From Balaenoptera acutorostrata (lineage: Eukaryota > Chordata > Mammalia > Artiodactyla > Balaenopteridae): a stretch of 64,000 nucleotides of DNA. Below the pieces are notes generated by a model. That model worked only from the letters and a program-made list of their open reading frames with translations, searched no databases and was not told the DNA's origin. Shown here piece after piece: positions 48,724-60,455 of the stretch; within the stretch, counting starts at the first letter, position 1, and the number at the start of each line of letters is the position of its first letter. Both the position numbers and the translations under genes were made by a program. The stretch lies in the NCBI RefSeq assembly GCF_949987535.1, contig NC_080067.1, forward strand, positions 2,542,001 to 2,606,000, in the 5' to 3' direction.

Positions 48724-48984
48724 CAACCCGTTTATAGCATAATGTGGGAAAAAGTTGGGAAGCACCATATTAGACTCATGATACTTCAGAGAAAAGAACA
48801 GACCAAATAAACAAATATTTACATTTTTATAGTTGTGGAAGAATGCTTAATTTCTTTAGATTTGATTCGACTCTAAATCCCTATACTTCCTGATATTAGG
48901 GAATTCAGTCTATTGTTGTTAGGGTTTTCTCCCTTTTCCCGGGTTATACAAAGTACCTGGGATATCATGCAATCAAAATATTGG
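48724..48984. other. Unassigned sequence
   Basis: Short spacer between two L1 copies. Nothing recognised. Confidence 0.4.
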
Positions 48985-49680
48985 GGGTGGGTTATGAGAG
49001 TAACAATAACAAGTGTTGTAGAGGATGTGTAGAAATTGGAACCCTTCAACATTTCTGGCAAGAACATCAACTGGTGCAGCCACTTTGGGAAACAGTTTGA
49101 CAGTTCCTCAAAATGCCAAACAGAGCTAATATATGACCTGGGAATTCCACTCCTGGGTATATGCACAAGAGAACTGAAAATATATGTCTAAGTAAAAATT
49201 TGTGCCCAAATATTCACAGCAGCATTGTTCACAACAGCCAAAAAGTGGAAACAATCCAAGACTCTATCAATTGATGAATGGATAAACAATAAGTGGCCTC
49301 TCCATACAATGGAATATTTTTTGGTCATTAAAAAAAGGAATGAAGTACTGATACATGCTACAACACAGAGGAATCTAGAAAATATTGTGCTAAGGGGAAG
49401 AAGTCAGACATAAAAGGCTACATATTATAAAATTCCATTTCTATGAAATGTCCAGAATATGCAAATCCTTAGAGAGTGGATTAGTGGTTGCCGGGGGCTG
49501 GGAGAAGGAGGACTAGGGAATGACTCTTAAAGGGCATGATGTTTCTTTTTAGAAAGATGAAAATGTTCTGGAATTAGATAGTGATGATGGTGAAGCAACT
49601 TTGTGAATATATCAAGAACCACTGAATTGTACAACTTAATAGGGTACATATATGTTTTGTGAATTACATTTTGATAATTA
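48985..49680 (+). mobile_element. Older L1 (L1MB-like) 3' end
   Basis: Sense orientation: 'ggtgcagccactttgggaaa', 'attccactcctgggtatatg', 'cagcagcattgttcacaaca', and the old-subfamily 3'UTR 'ccgggggctgggagaaggag' to 'ttgtacaacttaatagggta'. More diverged than the other L1s here. Confidence 0.85.
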
Positions 49681-49695
49681 AAAAAGAGAAATAGG

Positions 49696-50007
49696 GCTTC
49701 CTTGGTGGCGCAGTGGTGGGGAGTCTGCCTGCCAATGCAGGGGACACGGGTTCGAGCCCTGGTCTGGGAAGATCCCACATGCCACGGAGGAACTAGGCCC
49801 ATGAGCCACAATTACTGAGCCTGCGCGTCTGGAGCCTGTGCTCCGCAACAAGAGAGGCCGCGATATTGAGAGGCCCGCGCACCGCGATGAAGAGTGGCCC
49901 CCACTTGCCGCAACTAGAGAAAGCCCTCGCAAAGAAACGAAGACCCAACACAGCCAGAAATAAATAAATAAATAATAATTTTAAACTTCCTTATTAAAAA
50001 AAAAAAA
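49696..50007 (+). repeat. CHR SINE (long form) in an L1 tail
   Basis: Starts 'gggcttccttggtggcgcag'. It has an (aaat)n tail followed by a non-A segment 'aattttaaacttccttatt' and a 17-A run. Flanking 'aaaaagagaaatagg' at 49681-49695 and 50008-50022 (15/15). Confidence 0.94.
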
Positions 50008-50028
50008 AAAAAGAGAAATAGGTACATG

Positions 50029-50058
50029 AACCAACCAACCAACCAACCAACCAACCAA
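50029..50058. repeat. (AACC)n microsatellite
   Basis: About seven consecutive CCAA units just after the SINE duplication. Confidence 0.92.
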
Positions 50059-50670
50059 TGGTGGTAGACTCAGTCCACACAGGTTCTGCTGATCTATGCC
50101 CAAGGTCCGAGCCTAGGCTGACCTGTATGTCTGGCTTTCTTGGCCTCTGTCCCTGAACACAGGGTCTAGCCTCCCCATGGCACCCTGTAGCCATTTCTCT
50201 TGGAAGGACTCTCACCTCCGGGGGTCTCTGTCAGGATCAAGTCTGAGTCCTGAGCACTCACAGGCCTTGGACTCTTGTCTTCTACTCATATTTAGAGAAC
50301 TTCCTTCTCTTCTTTGCTTCTCATGCATTTCCTTAAATTCTTAAATTCAGTACTTTTAATATTCTTATCTATTTTTATTCCCCCCCCCCTTGGAAGGGAC
50401 TTTGTCAATAAACTTACATTTGCTACTTAAAATATTCAACCTTTTGAAAAAAAGAAGTAACCAAGATACTTACACACACGAAACTAGCTCCGCAAAGAGG
50501 CATGCACAAGAACATGTACTGAGAAAAGTGGAACGGGGAAAAGGATGGAAGAGAATGAGGAGAGTCTGACATTTCTGATCTGAGTTTGACATTTTGAGGA
50601 AGTCTGGAGAAGTAGGAAAAGTAGGAATGCCACTGACTTACATTCCTGCGTTACCGTAAAGAGGACATTA
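50059..50670. other. Unassigned sequence
   Basis: No gene or repeat recognised. Includes an eight-to-ten C run at about 50381. Confidence 0.4.
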
Positions 50671-50673
50671 CCT

Positions 50674-51045
50674 TAGTCGGTTTGGGCTGCTGAAACAATA
50701 TACCATATTCTGGTAGTTAATGGACAACAGAAATTTATTTCTCACAGTTCTGGAGGTCTGGAAAGTCTAAGAGCAAGGTGCCAGCCTTGATCAATAGTCC
50801 TGTCCTGGGGAGGGACCTCATCTTCCTGGTTCATAGCCTGTGCCTTCTTGCAGTATCCTCACAGGGTGGAAGCAGCAAGCTACATCTCTGGGGTCTCTGT
50901 TATAAGGGTGCGAATCCCAACCATGAGGGCTCTGCCCTCTCATCCTGATCACCTCCCAAAGGCTCCACCTCCTAATGCCATTACTTCAGGGGTTAGAATT
51001 TCAACATGTGGATTTGAGGGGAACACAACCATTCAGACCATAGAA
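50674..51045 (-). repeat. MLT1-type MaLR LTR
   Basis: Reverse-oriented. 'tttctcacagttctggaggt', 'cctcacagggtggaagcagc', 'cacctcccaaaggctccacc' and 'ggggttagaatttcaacatg' match MLT1 in order. Confidence 0.85.
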
Positions 51046-51206
51046 GGCATGGACTTAGGCCTCTGTAGAATGGCTGCACTGAGCCAGCTATGGTGGACTG
51101 AACAATGGCCCCCAAAGGTATCTGTGTCCTAATCCCTGGAACCTGGGAATAGTATCTTATATGGCAAAAGGGATTTTGAGGATGTAATTAAAAGAAAGGA
51201 TCTTGA

Positions 51207-51804
51207 TACATGCACCCCTATGTTCACAGCAGCACTATTCACAATAGCCAAGACATGGAAGCAACCTAAATGTCCATCGACAGATGAATGGATTAAGAAG
51301 ATGTGGTACATGTATACAATGGAATATTACTCAGCCATAAAAAGAACAAAATAATGCCATTTAAAGCAACATGGATGGACCTAGCGAAGTAAGTCAGAGA
51401 GAAAAAGACAAACACAGTATGATAGCACTTACATGTGGAATCTAAAATATGACACAAATAAACATATCTACGAAACAGAAACAGTATCACAGACCTAGAG
51501 AACAGACTTGTGGTTGCCAAGGGGGAGGGATGGATTGGGAGTTTGGGATTAGCAGATGCAAACTATTATATGTAGGATGGATAAACAACAAGTTTATCTA
51601 CTTGTTATGCTATGCTACTTGTTAAGTTATGCTACTGTATAGCACAGGGAACTATATTCAATATCCTGTGATAAAACATAATGGAAAAGATTATGAAAAA
51701 GAATATATATATATAGCTGAGTCACTTCACTGTACAGAAGAAATTTAACACATTGTAAATCAACTGTAATTCAATAAAATTAAAAAATAATAATAAATTT
51801 TAAA
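51207..51804 (+). mobile_element. 5'-truncated L1 inside the LTR
   Basis: Sense-oriented 3' end from 'tgttcacagcagcactattc' to 'aaatcaactgtaattcaata' and an A-rich tail. TSD at 51191-51206 and 51805-51820 (about 14/16; 'aaagwaaggaycttga'). Confidence 0.92.
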
Positions 51805-52155
51805 AAAGTAAGGACCTTGAAATGAGAAGATTATCCTGGATTATCTGGTAGCCTAATGTAATCATAGGATTCCTTACGGGAGGAAGGCAATGGGAGATTT
51901 AACTACAGAAGAGGAGAAGGGATGATATGATGATGGAAGAAGAATCTGGAGCGACTTGCTGAGAAGCTGGAAGAAGGAGTCAAAAGCCAAGGAATGCAGG
52001 AGGCCACTAAAAGCTGAAAAAGGCAAGGAAACGGATTCTCTCCTCAGAGCCTCCAGAGGGAACTAACCCTGTCAACACCTTGATTTTAGCCCAGTGGGAC
52101 TGATTTCGGACTTGTAAGCCCCAGAGGTGTAAGAAAATAAATTTGTGTGTGTCAT

Positions 52156-52493
52156 TTTTTTTAAATTAATTTATTTATTTTTGGCTGCATTAGGTCTCTG
52201 TTGCTGCACGTGGGCTTCCTCTAGTTGCAGCGAGCGGGGGCTACTCTTCGTTGTGGTGCGTGGGCTTCTCATTGCGGTGGCTTCTCTTGCTGCGGAGCAC
52301 AGGCTCTAGGCACGCGGGCTTCAGTAGTTGTGGCACGCGGGCTCAGTAGTTGTGGCTCGCGGGCTCTAGAGAGCAGGCTCAATTAGGGCTTAGTTGCTCC
52401 GTGGCATGTGGGATCTTCCAGGACCAGGGCTCGAACCCGTGTCCCCTGCATTGGCAGGCGGGTTCTTAACCACTGTGCCACCACAGAAGCCCC
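52156..52493 (-). repeat. CHR SINE (older subtype) inside the LTR
   Basis: Reverse-oriented, with the repeated 'cagtagttgtgg' units. The target duplication is not clear ('tgtgtg' on each side). Confidence 0.87.
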
Positions 52494-52852
52494 TGTGTGG
52501 TTTCAAAACCACATTTGTGGTCAATTGTTATAGTGACAATAGGAAACTAATACACCAGTCCACTCTGAGCCTGAAAGTATCTGGTCAAGAACACAAACCA
52601 CAAACACTGATATATTCCTCATCCTGGAGTCAGTAACTAGTTTATCAGTTTTGTCAAAATAGAATTTTCCCCATGGAGGAAAAACCCAATGTGTGGTGTT
52701 GGCCCAGGAGAGAAACTTGAAGGTGCTCACCACTGGCTGCTAAAATGCCCTACACCAGGGAAGCAGAGACGATGCCCAGCCATGCCAGTTCTAGAGAAGA
52801 TGGGGGCTCTAGAAGAGGCCAAGGGTCAGAGTAATGCCAAGAGAAGAGGCAA

Positions 52853-53001
52853 AGGGACTTCCCTGGCGGTCCAGTGGTTAGGACTCCACGCTTCCACTGC
52901 AGGGGGCATAGGTTTGATCCCTGGTCGGGGAACTAAGATCCCATAAGCCACACAGTGTGGTAACCTGCCCCCCCACCCCCAACAACAAAAAACCGCACAA
53001 A
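52853..53001 (+). repeat. Short CHR-type SINE
   Basis: Starts 'gggacttccctggcggtcca' but stops after the tRNA-related half with an ACC/A-rich tail. Perfect 11-bp TSD 'agaagaggcaa' at 52842-52852 and 53002-53012. Confidence 0.9.
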
Positions 53002-53012
53002 AGAAGAGGCAA

Positions 53013-53820
53013 GAGTGTGGTGTATTTGTTAAGAATGTACAACCACTCCCGAACACCTGTTTAAAACATTTATTTGACTCTTTTGCCTTCCTGCCGTGTC
53101 ATGGAAAAATCGCGCGTGGTCACTTATTTATCTGCAGCCTCAGAGCATCCCGGAAAACGGCCAGAGTCTGGATGTATGTGATAGAGCTACATAACCTGAA
53201 ATGGACAGAATGGAGGCAGGTAAAGGAAGGAGTCAGAGGGTTCATGCGTGCATGTGTGTGTCTCCGGAGAGCGTCTGGAACAAAAATAGTAACTTTCAGT
53301 GTTTTATTTTGAAATTTTTTTTTGGTTTCCTTTTTTTAGTAAGAATTTCCATGACTAACTTAATTACCTTATCTATAGTTCTCAAGAGACTTGGGAGTAG
53401 AAGAAAGAAAAGGTGGTAACCTAGTTCTTGCAAATAAAGACATATCTGAAATATCTCCTTTTATTCTTTTTGAGAGAGAAAAAAAGATAGTACCTAAAAG
53501 AAAAATGAAACATTTAAACGCCCTTGAAGATTAAAGTTTGGTCTTCCACATTTGGAAATGGCTTATTTCCTTTTTAAGTCGTCCCAAGGCTTTCTTCTCC
53601 CAAAGGTTGGCAGTCTTGTTGCACGGCCTCCAATCCCATCACAGGACCCCGCCTCCGCCTCTCCATCTATTTGTCAGAAAAACCCGTAAGAGACGCTTGG
53701 CGGACAAAAACCCAACAAGTCTTGAAACTGCTTTGCTACTGTCATCTGAATGGAATCATGTATGCAACGTGGATAAAACGTAAAACCAGTAGAAGAAATC
53801 TATAAGAATGTGCCTTCAAG
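53013..53820. other. Unassigned sequence
   Basis: Two patches (about 53090-53165 and 53570-53705) have more CpG than the surroundings. No exon recognised. Confidence 0.4.
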
Positions 53821-53825
53821 AGCAC

Positions 53826-54170
53826 ATTCTCTCTAAAGAGACTCACAGACATAGAAAACAAACTTATGGTTACCAAAGAGGAAAGAGGGGTGGGGGGAGG
53901 GATAAATTACAAGGTTGGGATTAACATATACACACTACTGTATGTAAAATATATAACCAACAAGGTCCTACTGTATAGCACAGGGAACTATACTCAGTAT
54001 TTTGTAATAACCTGTAAGGGAAGAGAATCTGAAGAAGAATGGATATATACATCTCTCTCTCTCTCTCTATATATATATATACACACACACATATACATAT
54101 ATATATATCCCTGTACACCTGAAACTAACACGATATTGTAAATCAACTATACTTCAATTAAAAAAAAAAG
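53826..54170 (+). mobile_element. 5'-truncated L1 3'UTR
   Basis: From 'gactcacagacatagaaaac' to 'caactatacttcaattaaaa'. It contains a G-rich run (53888-53901) and an expanded (CT)n(TA)n(CA)n stretch (54052-54115). Confidence 0.9.
54052..54115. repeat. Compound (CT)n(TA)n(AC)n(TA)n microsatellite
   Basis: Simple repeats replace part of the normal L1 3'UTR 'atatatata' patch. Confidence 0.92.
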
Positions 54171-54189
54171 ATTATGCTGCTATTATTCA

Positions 54190-54620
54190 AGATACTTTTG
54201 GAATGCCTTTTTGGGAGAGAACAGCCCTAGAGTTAACACGGCAGAGACATTGCTATGTTCTTGCCGAACCCCATTTCCTTTCCCTTCTAGTCCCACAACC
54301 AGACAATATTTCCTAACATCCCCTGCAATTCAGTGCAGGCGTGAGACTGAGCTCTGGCCACGCAGTGGGGGTGGACATGACGTGTGCCACCTCTGGGCCT
54401 GGTCCCCAAACCTCCTTCTTTTTCTCTTCTCTCACCTGCTGGCTGGATGCAGAGGGTCCAGTGAGAACTCTGACAGCCTAGGAGAGAAAAGAGCCACCAC
54501 ATGGCACAGGAGCCTGGGTCCCGGACCTATTGACCTGCATCTGACTGTGACATCAGTAAGAAATAAAATGGTACTGTATTAAGGCACTGACCTTGGGAAT
54601 TTCTTCTGAAATTATATTTT
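54190..54620 (+). repeat. LTR-like (MaLR/ERVL) relic
   Basis: 'ggcacaggagcctgggtccc', 'tgacatcagtaagaaataaa' and 'ctgtattaaggcactgacct' fit the 3' end of common mammalian LTRs. The left side is unclear. Confidence 0.5.
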
Positions 54621-55400
54621 TAAAGCAAATCTATCCCAAGGGTGAAGAGTGGTCACCTTCCTAAGTAAACTAATGCTTGCTACAGCGGCAATTAAAATGA
54701 AGAATTCCAAAGACACTGTGACCATCTGTAGCACCGCTGGAGGAGGTCTACAGCTTCTCCAAGGATCATCTCTGAAACCAGCAGCGCTCATCTGAATACA
54801 GAACAGAGTTTATAAGGCATTGCAACATAGGAAGAATTGGAGCCACGGGATTATTATAAAAGGCTATTTTAAAACCATTACCACTTTAATAATCACAGCA
54901 TTCTAATAATCGAAGCATGACTTCGTTTTATGTATGGTACAAAGCGATGGTGTGATCTCCAGGGGAAATCATCATAGCCTAGTCCCCAGGACAGAGTTAG
55001 GAGAAGGGAAGTTTGTAAGAAAATATAGCAGTATTATCTTGCTAGTTGGCTGGTAATGCATGAGCTGTAATGTTTCTTAGCTGCTTATGTATTTGGGGAG
55101 GAAATTATGTTTAAAGTATTTAATTTCAGTTGTACAAAAATCACGCGATGGGGGTAAAATGCCATTTATCAATTGTTACATTCTTTCAAAATCAAGATAT
55201 CCACATTTTGGAAAAATTTTAAATTCAGAATGTGTCAAATTACAGACATTGTAGATCTACAAGAGTCTGCTGCATTAGTTCTGGCATGTGTGATTAAAAC
55301 TGGTAGGTGCACTGCTTTGTGAATTCATACCTTGCAAATAAACAGGTGAATCTTAATCTAGGAAACAAGTGATGAAAAAGCTATTGTACGAGGCAAAGGG
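54621..55400. other. Unassigned sequence
   Basis: No gene or repeat recognised. Confidence 0.4.
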
Positions 55401-55404
55401 TGAG

Positions 55405-55565
55405 GTCCCAATGTCACTGGGTCTCTGAGTTGTCAGATTTACAAAATGGCAACAATAACAGTACTCAGCTCACAAATTGGTGACACTGAATAAATGAGTC
55501 AATGCACATAAAGTTCTTAAAACTGTGCCTGGCACCTAGGAAACACTAGTTATTCTTAATAGTGT
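55405..55565 (+). repeat. MIR SINE
   Basis: 'tctctgagttgtcagattta', 'gcacataaagttcttaaaac' and 'tgtgcctggcacctaggaaa' are in MIR order. Confidence 0.8.
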
Positions 55566-55569
55566 TGAG

Positions 55570-57285
55570 ACCATGAAAATGCCTGATAGCTTTAAGCATA
55601 TTTGAACGATTGATTAAGCCAGAACAGAGCAAAATACACTTTTTCCTCATTATTTATTTTTAACCAATAATCTTTTCTTCTATGTTATTTCTCCATCTAT
55701 CTATTTATATCAGATGTGTGTTTAAATACATAAATGTACATATATACATTCTTTTTTAAAAGTTAAGTTTCTTAAAAGTCAATTTAGGAAATTTCTTAAG
55801 GAAATGACAAATGTATGAAAATGGTCATTATTTCCTACTGACTGACTTTACAAGTGCCTGCCACATTCTTAACTATTGTGTCCGTCCAGCTGCCTGTGAG
55901 AGACAGCACCCCTTTTACCCCTGTTCTCCTTAAGACTCATTCTGTTTTTCCATTGCTTAAACTCTGTTTTCAAGAGGAAAAAAAAATTCAGCCTAAAAAT
56001 TCCTCTGGGCCAAAACACAGCCTTGGGCATTATGCTAAGAGGGACTTGAAAAATCTGGCTGCGGCATCTTTTGAATCTGTTTGTAGGGATGAGAGCATCT
56101 CCATTTAGACTCTGTGTGTATTTCTATAACTGTTTAATTCTCTCTTCGTGAACGAGCACTTTAAAATCAAAATGAAAAATTAAGTGAAAACTCCAAATGC
56201 CTTTTTTTTTCCAGTTGGTGCAAGAATCCGTGCAATTGAGGGAGTCTCTTAAAAGGAAGGAAAATTAACAGCGAGAAAGCTCTCGCTGGTGATGTGAATG
56301 AATGGCCGCATTTCCATGACATTTTACTGCATCCACTCAAACAGATGGGATTCCAGGGCTAACTGGCCTCTGTTGAGATGAATGAGATTCCACAACTATT
56401 AGCACATTGGCATAGCAATGGGCCGGATTCGGTTGCAGAGGCATTCTTACAGAAACAAAGAAGAGCACAAAGCTATCCTGTCTCCAGTGCCCATCAATAC
56501 AGACCCATTTGTTATGCCAAAGGCTCCATTTGTTATGGAATCCCATTCATTCAACCTCAAGCTACATTCAGTATCATATGACCCTCTTCAGGCACCACAT
56601 GGAAATCCTGAGGATTGGATCAGCTATTAACCACTATTGATGCTGATGTGGCTGGTTTGGCTACAGAAGACCAAACAGCACTCCCGCAAGTGGTGATGCA
56701 AGTCAAAAAAAGCACCAGGCAAAAATCAAACACGTAGAGAAAAAGCAGACTCACAGATAAGCAAACGCACTAAGGCCTCCTGTGTTGGCAAAGGTCACCC
56801 AAGACACTGAAATTCAATGAAGGGGGTTCTAAGTTAAGGAAAACAGGCAAGCACCAGGGAAGCTGTCATGTAAAAAGGCTGGGGACCCAAGCCCCCTTTC
56901 CTATAGAAAGGAGCCAGCACGGGGCATGCCTTGCAGATGCAGTGGGCTGGCACACAGCCTGCAGAGCACATCTGGCACACAGGTGTATGGCCCTGGATTC
57001 GAAAGCCAGCCATCAACAGTCATGTGCAAAGAGTCCTCTTGCTATTTGGGGTGGAAAGTGAGAGAAATTATAGCTGAAAAATCATTATGCTTTTCCAAAA
57101 AAAAAAAAAAGCGTATGGGTCTCAGCCAAAACAGTCTTCCTCTAGCAGATTATATTTTTAATCCACCTACTTAATTAACTAGCTCCTCAGTGGACCAAAT
57201 GATATTAGTGAATGAGTTAGAGTAATATTGCCACTGGAGCAGCCATTTAATTCTGGCAACTCTAAAGCAAATTATTTCATAAATG
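55570..57285. other. Unassigned sequence
   Basis: About 1.7 kb. 56280-56640 looks non-repetitive and could be conserved non-coding DNA, but nothing confirms this from one sequence. Confidence 0.35.
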
Positions 57286-57289
57286 GATA

Positions 57290-57730
57290 GTTTATTCAAT
57301 TCCGTTCAGTTCCAATTCAATTCTGAGCCCCTTCTATGACCAAAGCACTGAGCTAGACCTGTGGGGGAACAGAGTGAGGGAGGAACAATCCCTGCCCACA
57401 ATCTAAATGGGGAATGGTGACCGATAAGTGAATTATAGCAATAGAATGCAAATCAAGCACATGCATGCGGCGTGGGTGTGGGGATGGGAGGGAAGAGACT
57501 GGTCAGAGAAGGGGGGGGTTACTTTCATGGGTAGGAAAGCAGAAAAGACTTGACGGAGCAGAGACCATGGATGATGAATATGAAAGATACAAGAAGGAAA
57601 TGGGCGGATAGAGATGAGGGGATGACAGATATATTTGGGGAGTATAGAGAGACCACAGTGATGTAAATCTAAACTAGAAGACGGCAATGAGAATGGGTAG
57701 AAGGGGAGTGACTGCGAGAAAGAGATAATT
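57290..57730 (+). repeat. L2-like relic
   Basis: 'tgagccccttctatgaccaa', 'gaacaatccctgcccacaat' and later 'actggtcagagaagg' follow the order of an L2-like repeat. Confidence 0.5.
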
Positions 57731-57734
57731 TAAC

Positions 57735-58510
57735 AAGTGATTGGATGAACTGGGCAAGTTTCATGAATGATTGCTTATGTGATAGGTCCTACAGTGGATG
57801 CTAGGACATGAAAAGAAAAGACACACTCAGGCCACACATACCCCCAAAGTAGCTCCCAGCCTAGTGGGGGAAAAGACCACCCATAAGGGTTTGTTCCATC
57901 CTCTGACAGAGTCATGTGCCTCATATTATGAGAGCACAGAGACAGGCACCTAAAGCAACCCAGGGCTGGTGGGGGAAGGGTGAGAACCGAGCTGGAGGAA
58001 GGGTCTTCTGCACAGAAGAGGGAAGATGCAGGGTATCAGCCAGGGCATCGTGTCCCATGAGGCAGGAAAGGAAGGAACTAGATGGAGAAGCCCCTGAACA
58101 CACTGTTATGGAGACTGGACTGTTCCCCTAAGGGTAATGGCCAGTGAGTCTTTAGTAGCTTTGAAGAAGGGGAGTGACATTAACAGACTTGCATTGTACA
58201 AAGGGCACCTTGACAGCTGTGTGGAGAATGAGAATGGATTGATGGCAAAGACTGAAGGCTGGACAATTGGACAAGAGACAATGGCCATGGTCGCCCTGAG
58301 ACATGGTCCACGGCCTTGGTAAACCCCAAGGATGTTAATGGGGTATAGCATAGATAGAATAAGACCTGGACTGGACACCGGGCATTAAAGGAGAGTAAAG
58401 AATCAAGGTCCACTCCAGAATTCTGGTTTTAGAAACTAAGCAAATGATGGTGCCCTTCATCAAGATGGGGACAGAGAAGGAGCAACAGGCTTCAAGGAGG
58501 AGGAATGCTG
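57735..58510 (+). repeat. Second L2-like relic
   Basis: 'gctcccagcctagtggggga', 'aaggggagtgacattaacag', 'gacagctgtgtggagaatga' and 'gatggtgcccttcatcaaga' run in the order seen in long copies of this ancient repeat. It overlaps many short frames that are not genes. Confidence 0.5.
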
Positions 58511-59134
58511 CTTTGGATGAGTTCATCTGAAGCGTCTACGGCGCATACCAGCTGAGATGTTCATGAGCACAAACTGATGTTAAAACAAGTCACAACCCTA
58601 TAGAAAACGGAATAAAACAAGCTACCTCTAACTGTGCACCCCAACATGGCTGACTCCTTACAAATCAGTATGATCACAGAACAGAGTGATTTAGAATGAA
58701 TGTAATAAAAGGGAAAGGTATACAAAGATAAACCCTCCAACGTAGAAGTCTTTCCTGTAGTGTGGATTCTCGACGTTCTTTTACGTATCTCTTTAGAGAC
58801 ACGGTCTTCAGAAGGCTCAGTAAATGTCAACAGGTTCTGGGTTCTAATTTGCCGAGCTCTCTGATTTGTAAGCACTTAGTGAGTAACTGCTATGTACAAT
58901 GTGCAACACGGGGTGAAATGAAGAATCTCAAAACAGACACAGCCTTGTCCCTAATGTCCCAGACATTATCCATGTGGTTGATGTGACACAGATATGCATG
59001 ACCAGAACACACAATAAAACCTGCCTGGTGATGAACAATGAACAAAGTGAACAGTAGATGACAATACTGAGCTGATCTCATTCAATTTTTGGTATTTTTT
59101 CATTGTGGATTTTTTGCATTAATTTTGATTCTTT
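58511..59134. other. Unassigned sequence
   Basis: No gene or repeat recognised. Confidence 0.4.
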
Positions 59135-59252
59135 GATTTTTTGGCCATGCCGTGTGGCTTGTGAGATCTTAATTCCCCAATCAGGGATCGAACCTGGGCC
59201 CTTGGCAGTGAAAGCGAGGAGTCCTAACGACTGAACAGCCAGGGAATTCGCA
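59135..59252 (-). repeat. Short CHR-type SINE fragment
   Basis: Reverse-oriented. 'ttttttggccatgccgtgtg' to 'tgaacagccagggaattc' (the reverse of a decayed 'gaattccctggctgttca' start). Same short form as 52853-53001, more diverged. Confidence 0.8.
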
Positions 59253-60212
59253 ATTCTGGTTTCTTAAAGAAAAATTTTGCATTAAAATATTAGCTTGATT
59301 GCTGAGTTTTCTGGTGCCCCTAACTTAGACCGTGTGTCCCAGTTGAGCACCCTACTCGCCCCATCCCAGTCCCGGCTCAGGAAACGTCATCCATAATTCA
59401 GACGAAGCAGACAAACAGCCAGGAGTCATCAAGGCCAAATCGTGACCTCCCCCTTCCTAAATTACTCTAGTCTCTGAGTTCTTCTTCATCCCTCTCATGA
59501 ACAGAGCTGCCTCCTCAGAACAATTTAACCGACAGCTATGCTTAGAGCTTTCCTTTTGGGCAAATCCTCTATAATGAATCACCAGGAGAAAGATGGTATC
59601 ATTAATTAGCTCAGATTTTACATTTTGCTTCTTTATGGGTAGTTTCCAATTTAACGTAAGTATGTATTTTGATTTCTATCAAAACTATTTCTTCCCTCCG
59701 ACCCCCAACAGGTCTATGCACTTTAGAACCCACCAAAAATATTTTGAGCAGACGAAGAAAATCGGAGTTTGCTGACCCCTCCACTGGACCCAAGCTCCCC
59801 TGGAGAGAAGAATCCTTTCCAGCAGGTGCCCTGCTGTCTTCTCAGTGCCGAGGTCTGTGTGGTCAGACCGTAGTTGGTACTTAATACACGCTTACCCAAG
59901 TGTTGAGAAATAGAAGATTCTTAACAACTACATTTACCAAAACAAGTTAGAAGATATTCACATTGCTTAATTACAGCCATGTATGTGTTCTCATTACTGT
60001 TTTATATCAGCCCAATGCCCACAGAAATTCAAAGCATGACTTTCCAACCCTAACCTCATTGAATTGTCACCTTCTGACCATTCCTTTGGTAAAGGCAGAA
60101 GCTGTACAAATGGATTTGAGTCACGGTACTTTATACTCAGTGAAGAAATCGTCTCTGTGTGTTCTTACTAGGGAATGAAATTTTGAGCCACCTTTTGGAG
60201 GACAGACTGCTC
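59253..60212. other. Unassigned sequence
   Basis: Contains 'gagtttgctgacccct' (59766-59781), which resembles a hAT end, but no matching partner was found. Confidence 0.4.
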
Positions 60213-60225
60213 ATTAGTGATATTT

Positions 60226-60442
60226 CCTTTTTGAACTGTTATCTTTTTTTTATTGGAGTGTAGTTGATTTACAGTGTCGTGTTAGTTTCCAACGCACAGC
60301 AAAGTGATTCAGTTATATATATATTGGATCCTTTTCTTTTATAGCTTATTACAAAATATGGAGTAGAGTTCCCTGTGCTATACAGTAGGACCTTGTTGGT
60401 GATCTGTTTTAGATACAGTAGTGTGTTTACGCTAATCCCAAT
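60226..60442 (-). mobile_element. Short L1 3' end with extra tail sequence
   Basis: Reverse-oriented, about 190 bases of L1 3'UTR. Perfect 13-bp TSD 'attagtgatattt' at 60213-60225 and 60443-60455. Beyond the A tail lie about 18 extra bases (60226-60243) before the duplication. Confidence 0.93.
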
Positions 60443-60455
60443 ATTAGTGATATTT

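Larger units (their letters stand above)
51087..52555 (+). repeat. MaLR-type LTR, interrupted twice
   Basis: Sense-oriented MLT1/MST-like LTR in three pieces: 51087-51206 ('atggtggactgaacaatggc'), 51805-52155 ('agattatcctggattatctg' to 'aaataaatttgtgtg') and 52494-52555 ('gacaataggaaactaataca'). A truncated L1 and a CHR SINE fill the gaps. Reading across them restores the usual LTR order. Confidence 0.82.

Noticed and set aside
50031..50058. CRISPR-like or other short regular repeat array
   Set aside because: It is a simple tetranucleotide microsatellite with no spacers; no CRISPR array exists in this window.
59766..59781. hAT-like terminus gagtttgctgacccct
   Set aside because: No opposite terminus or family interior was found; a single 16-base match is not enough.
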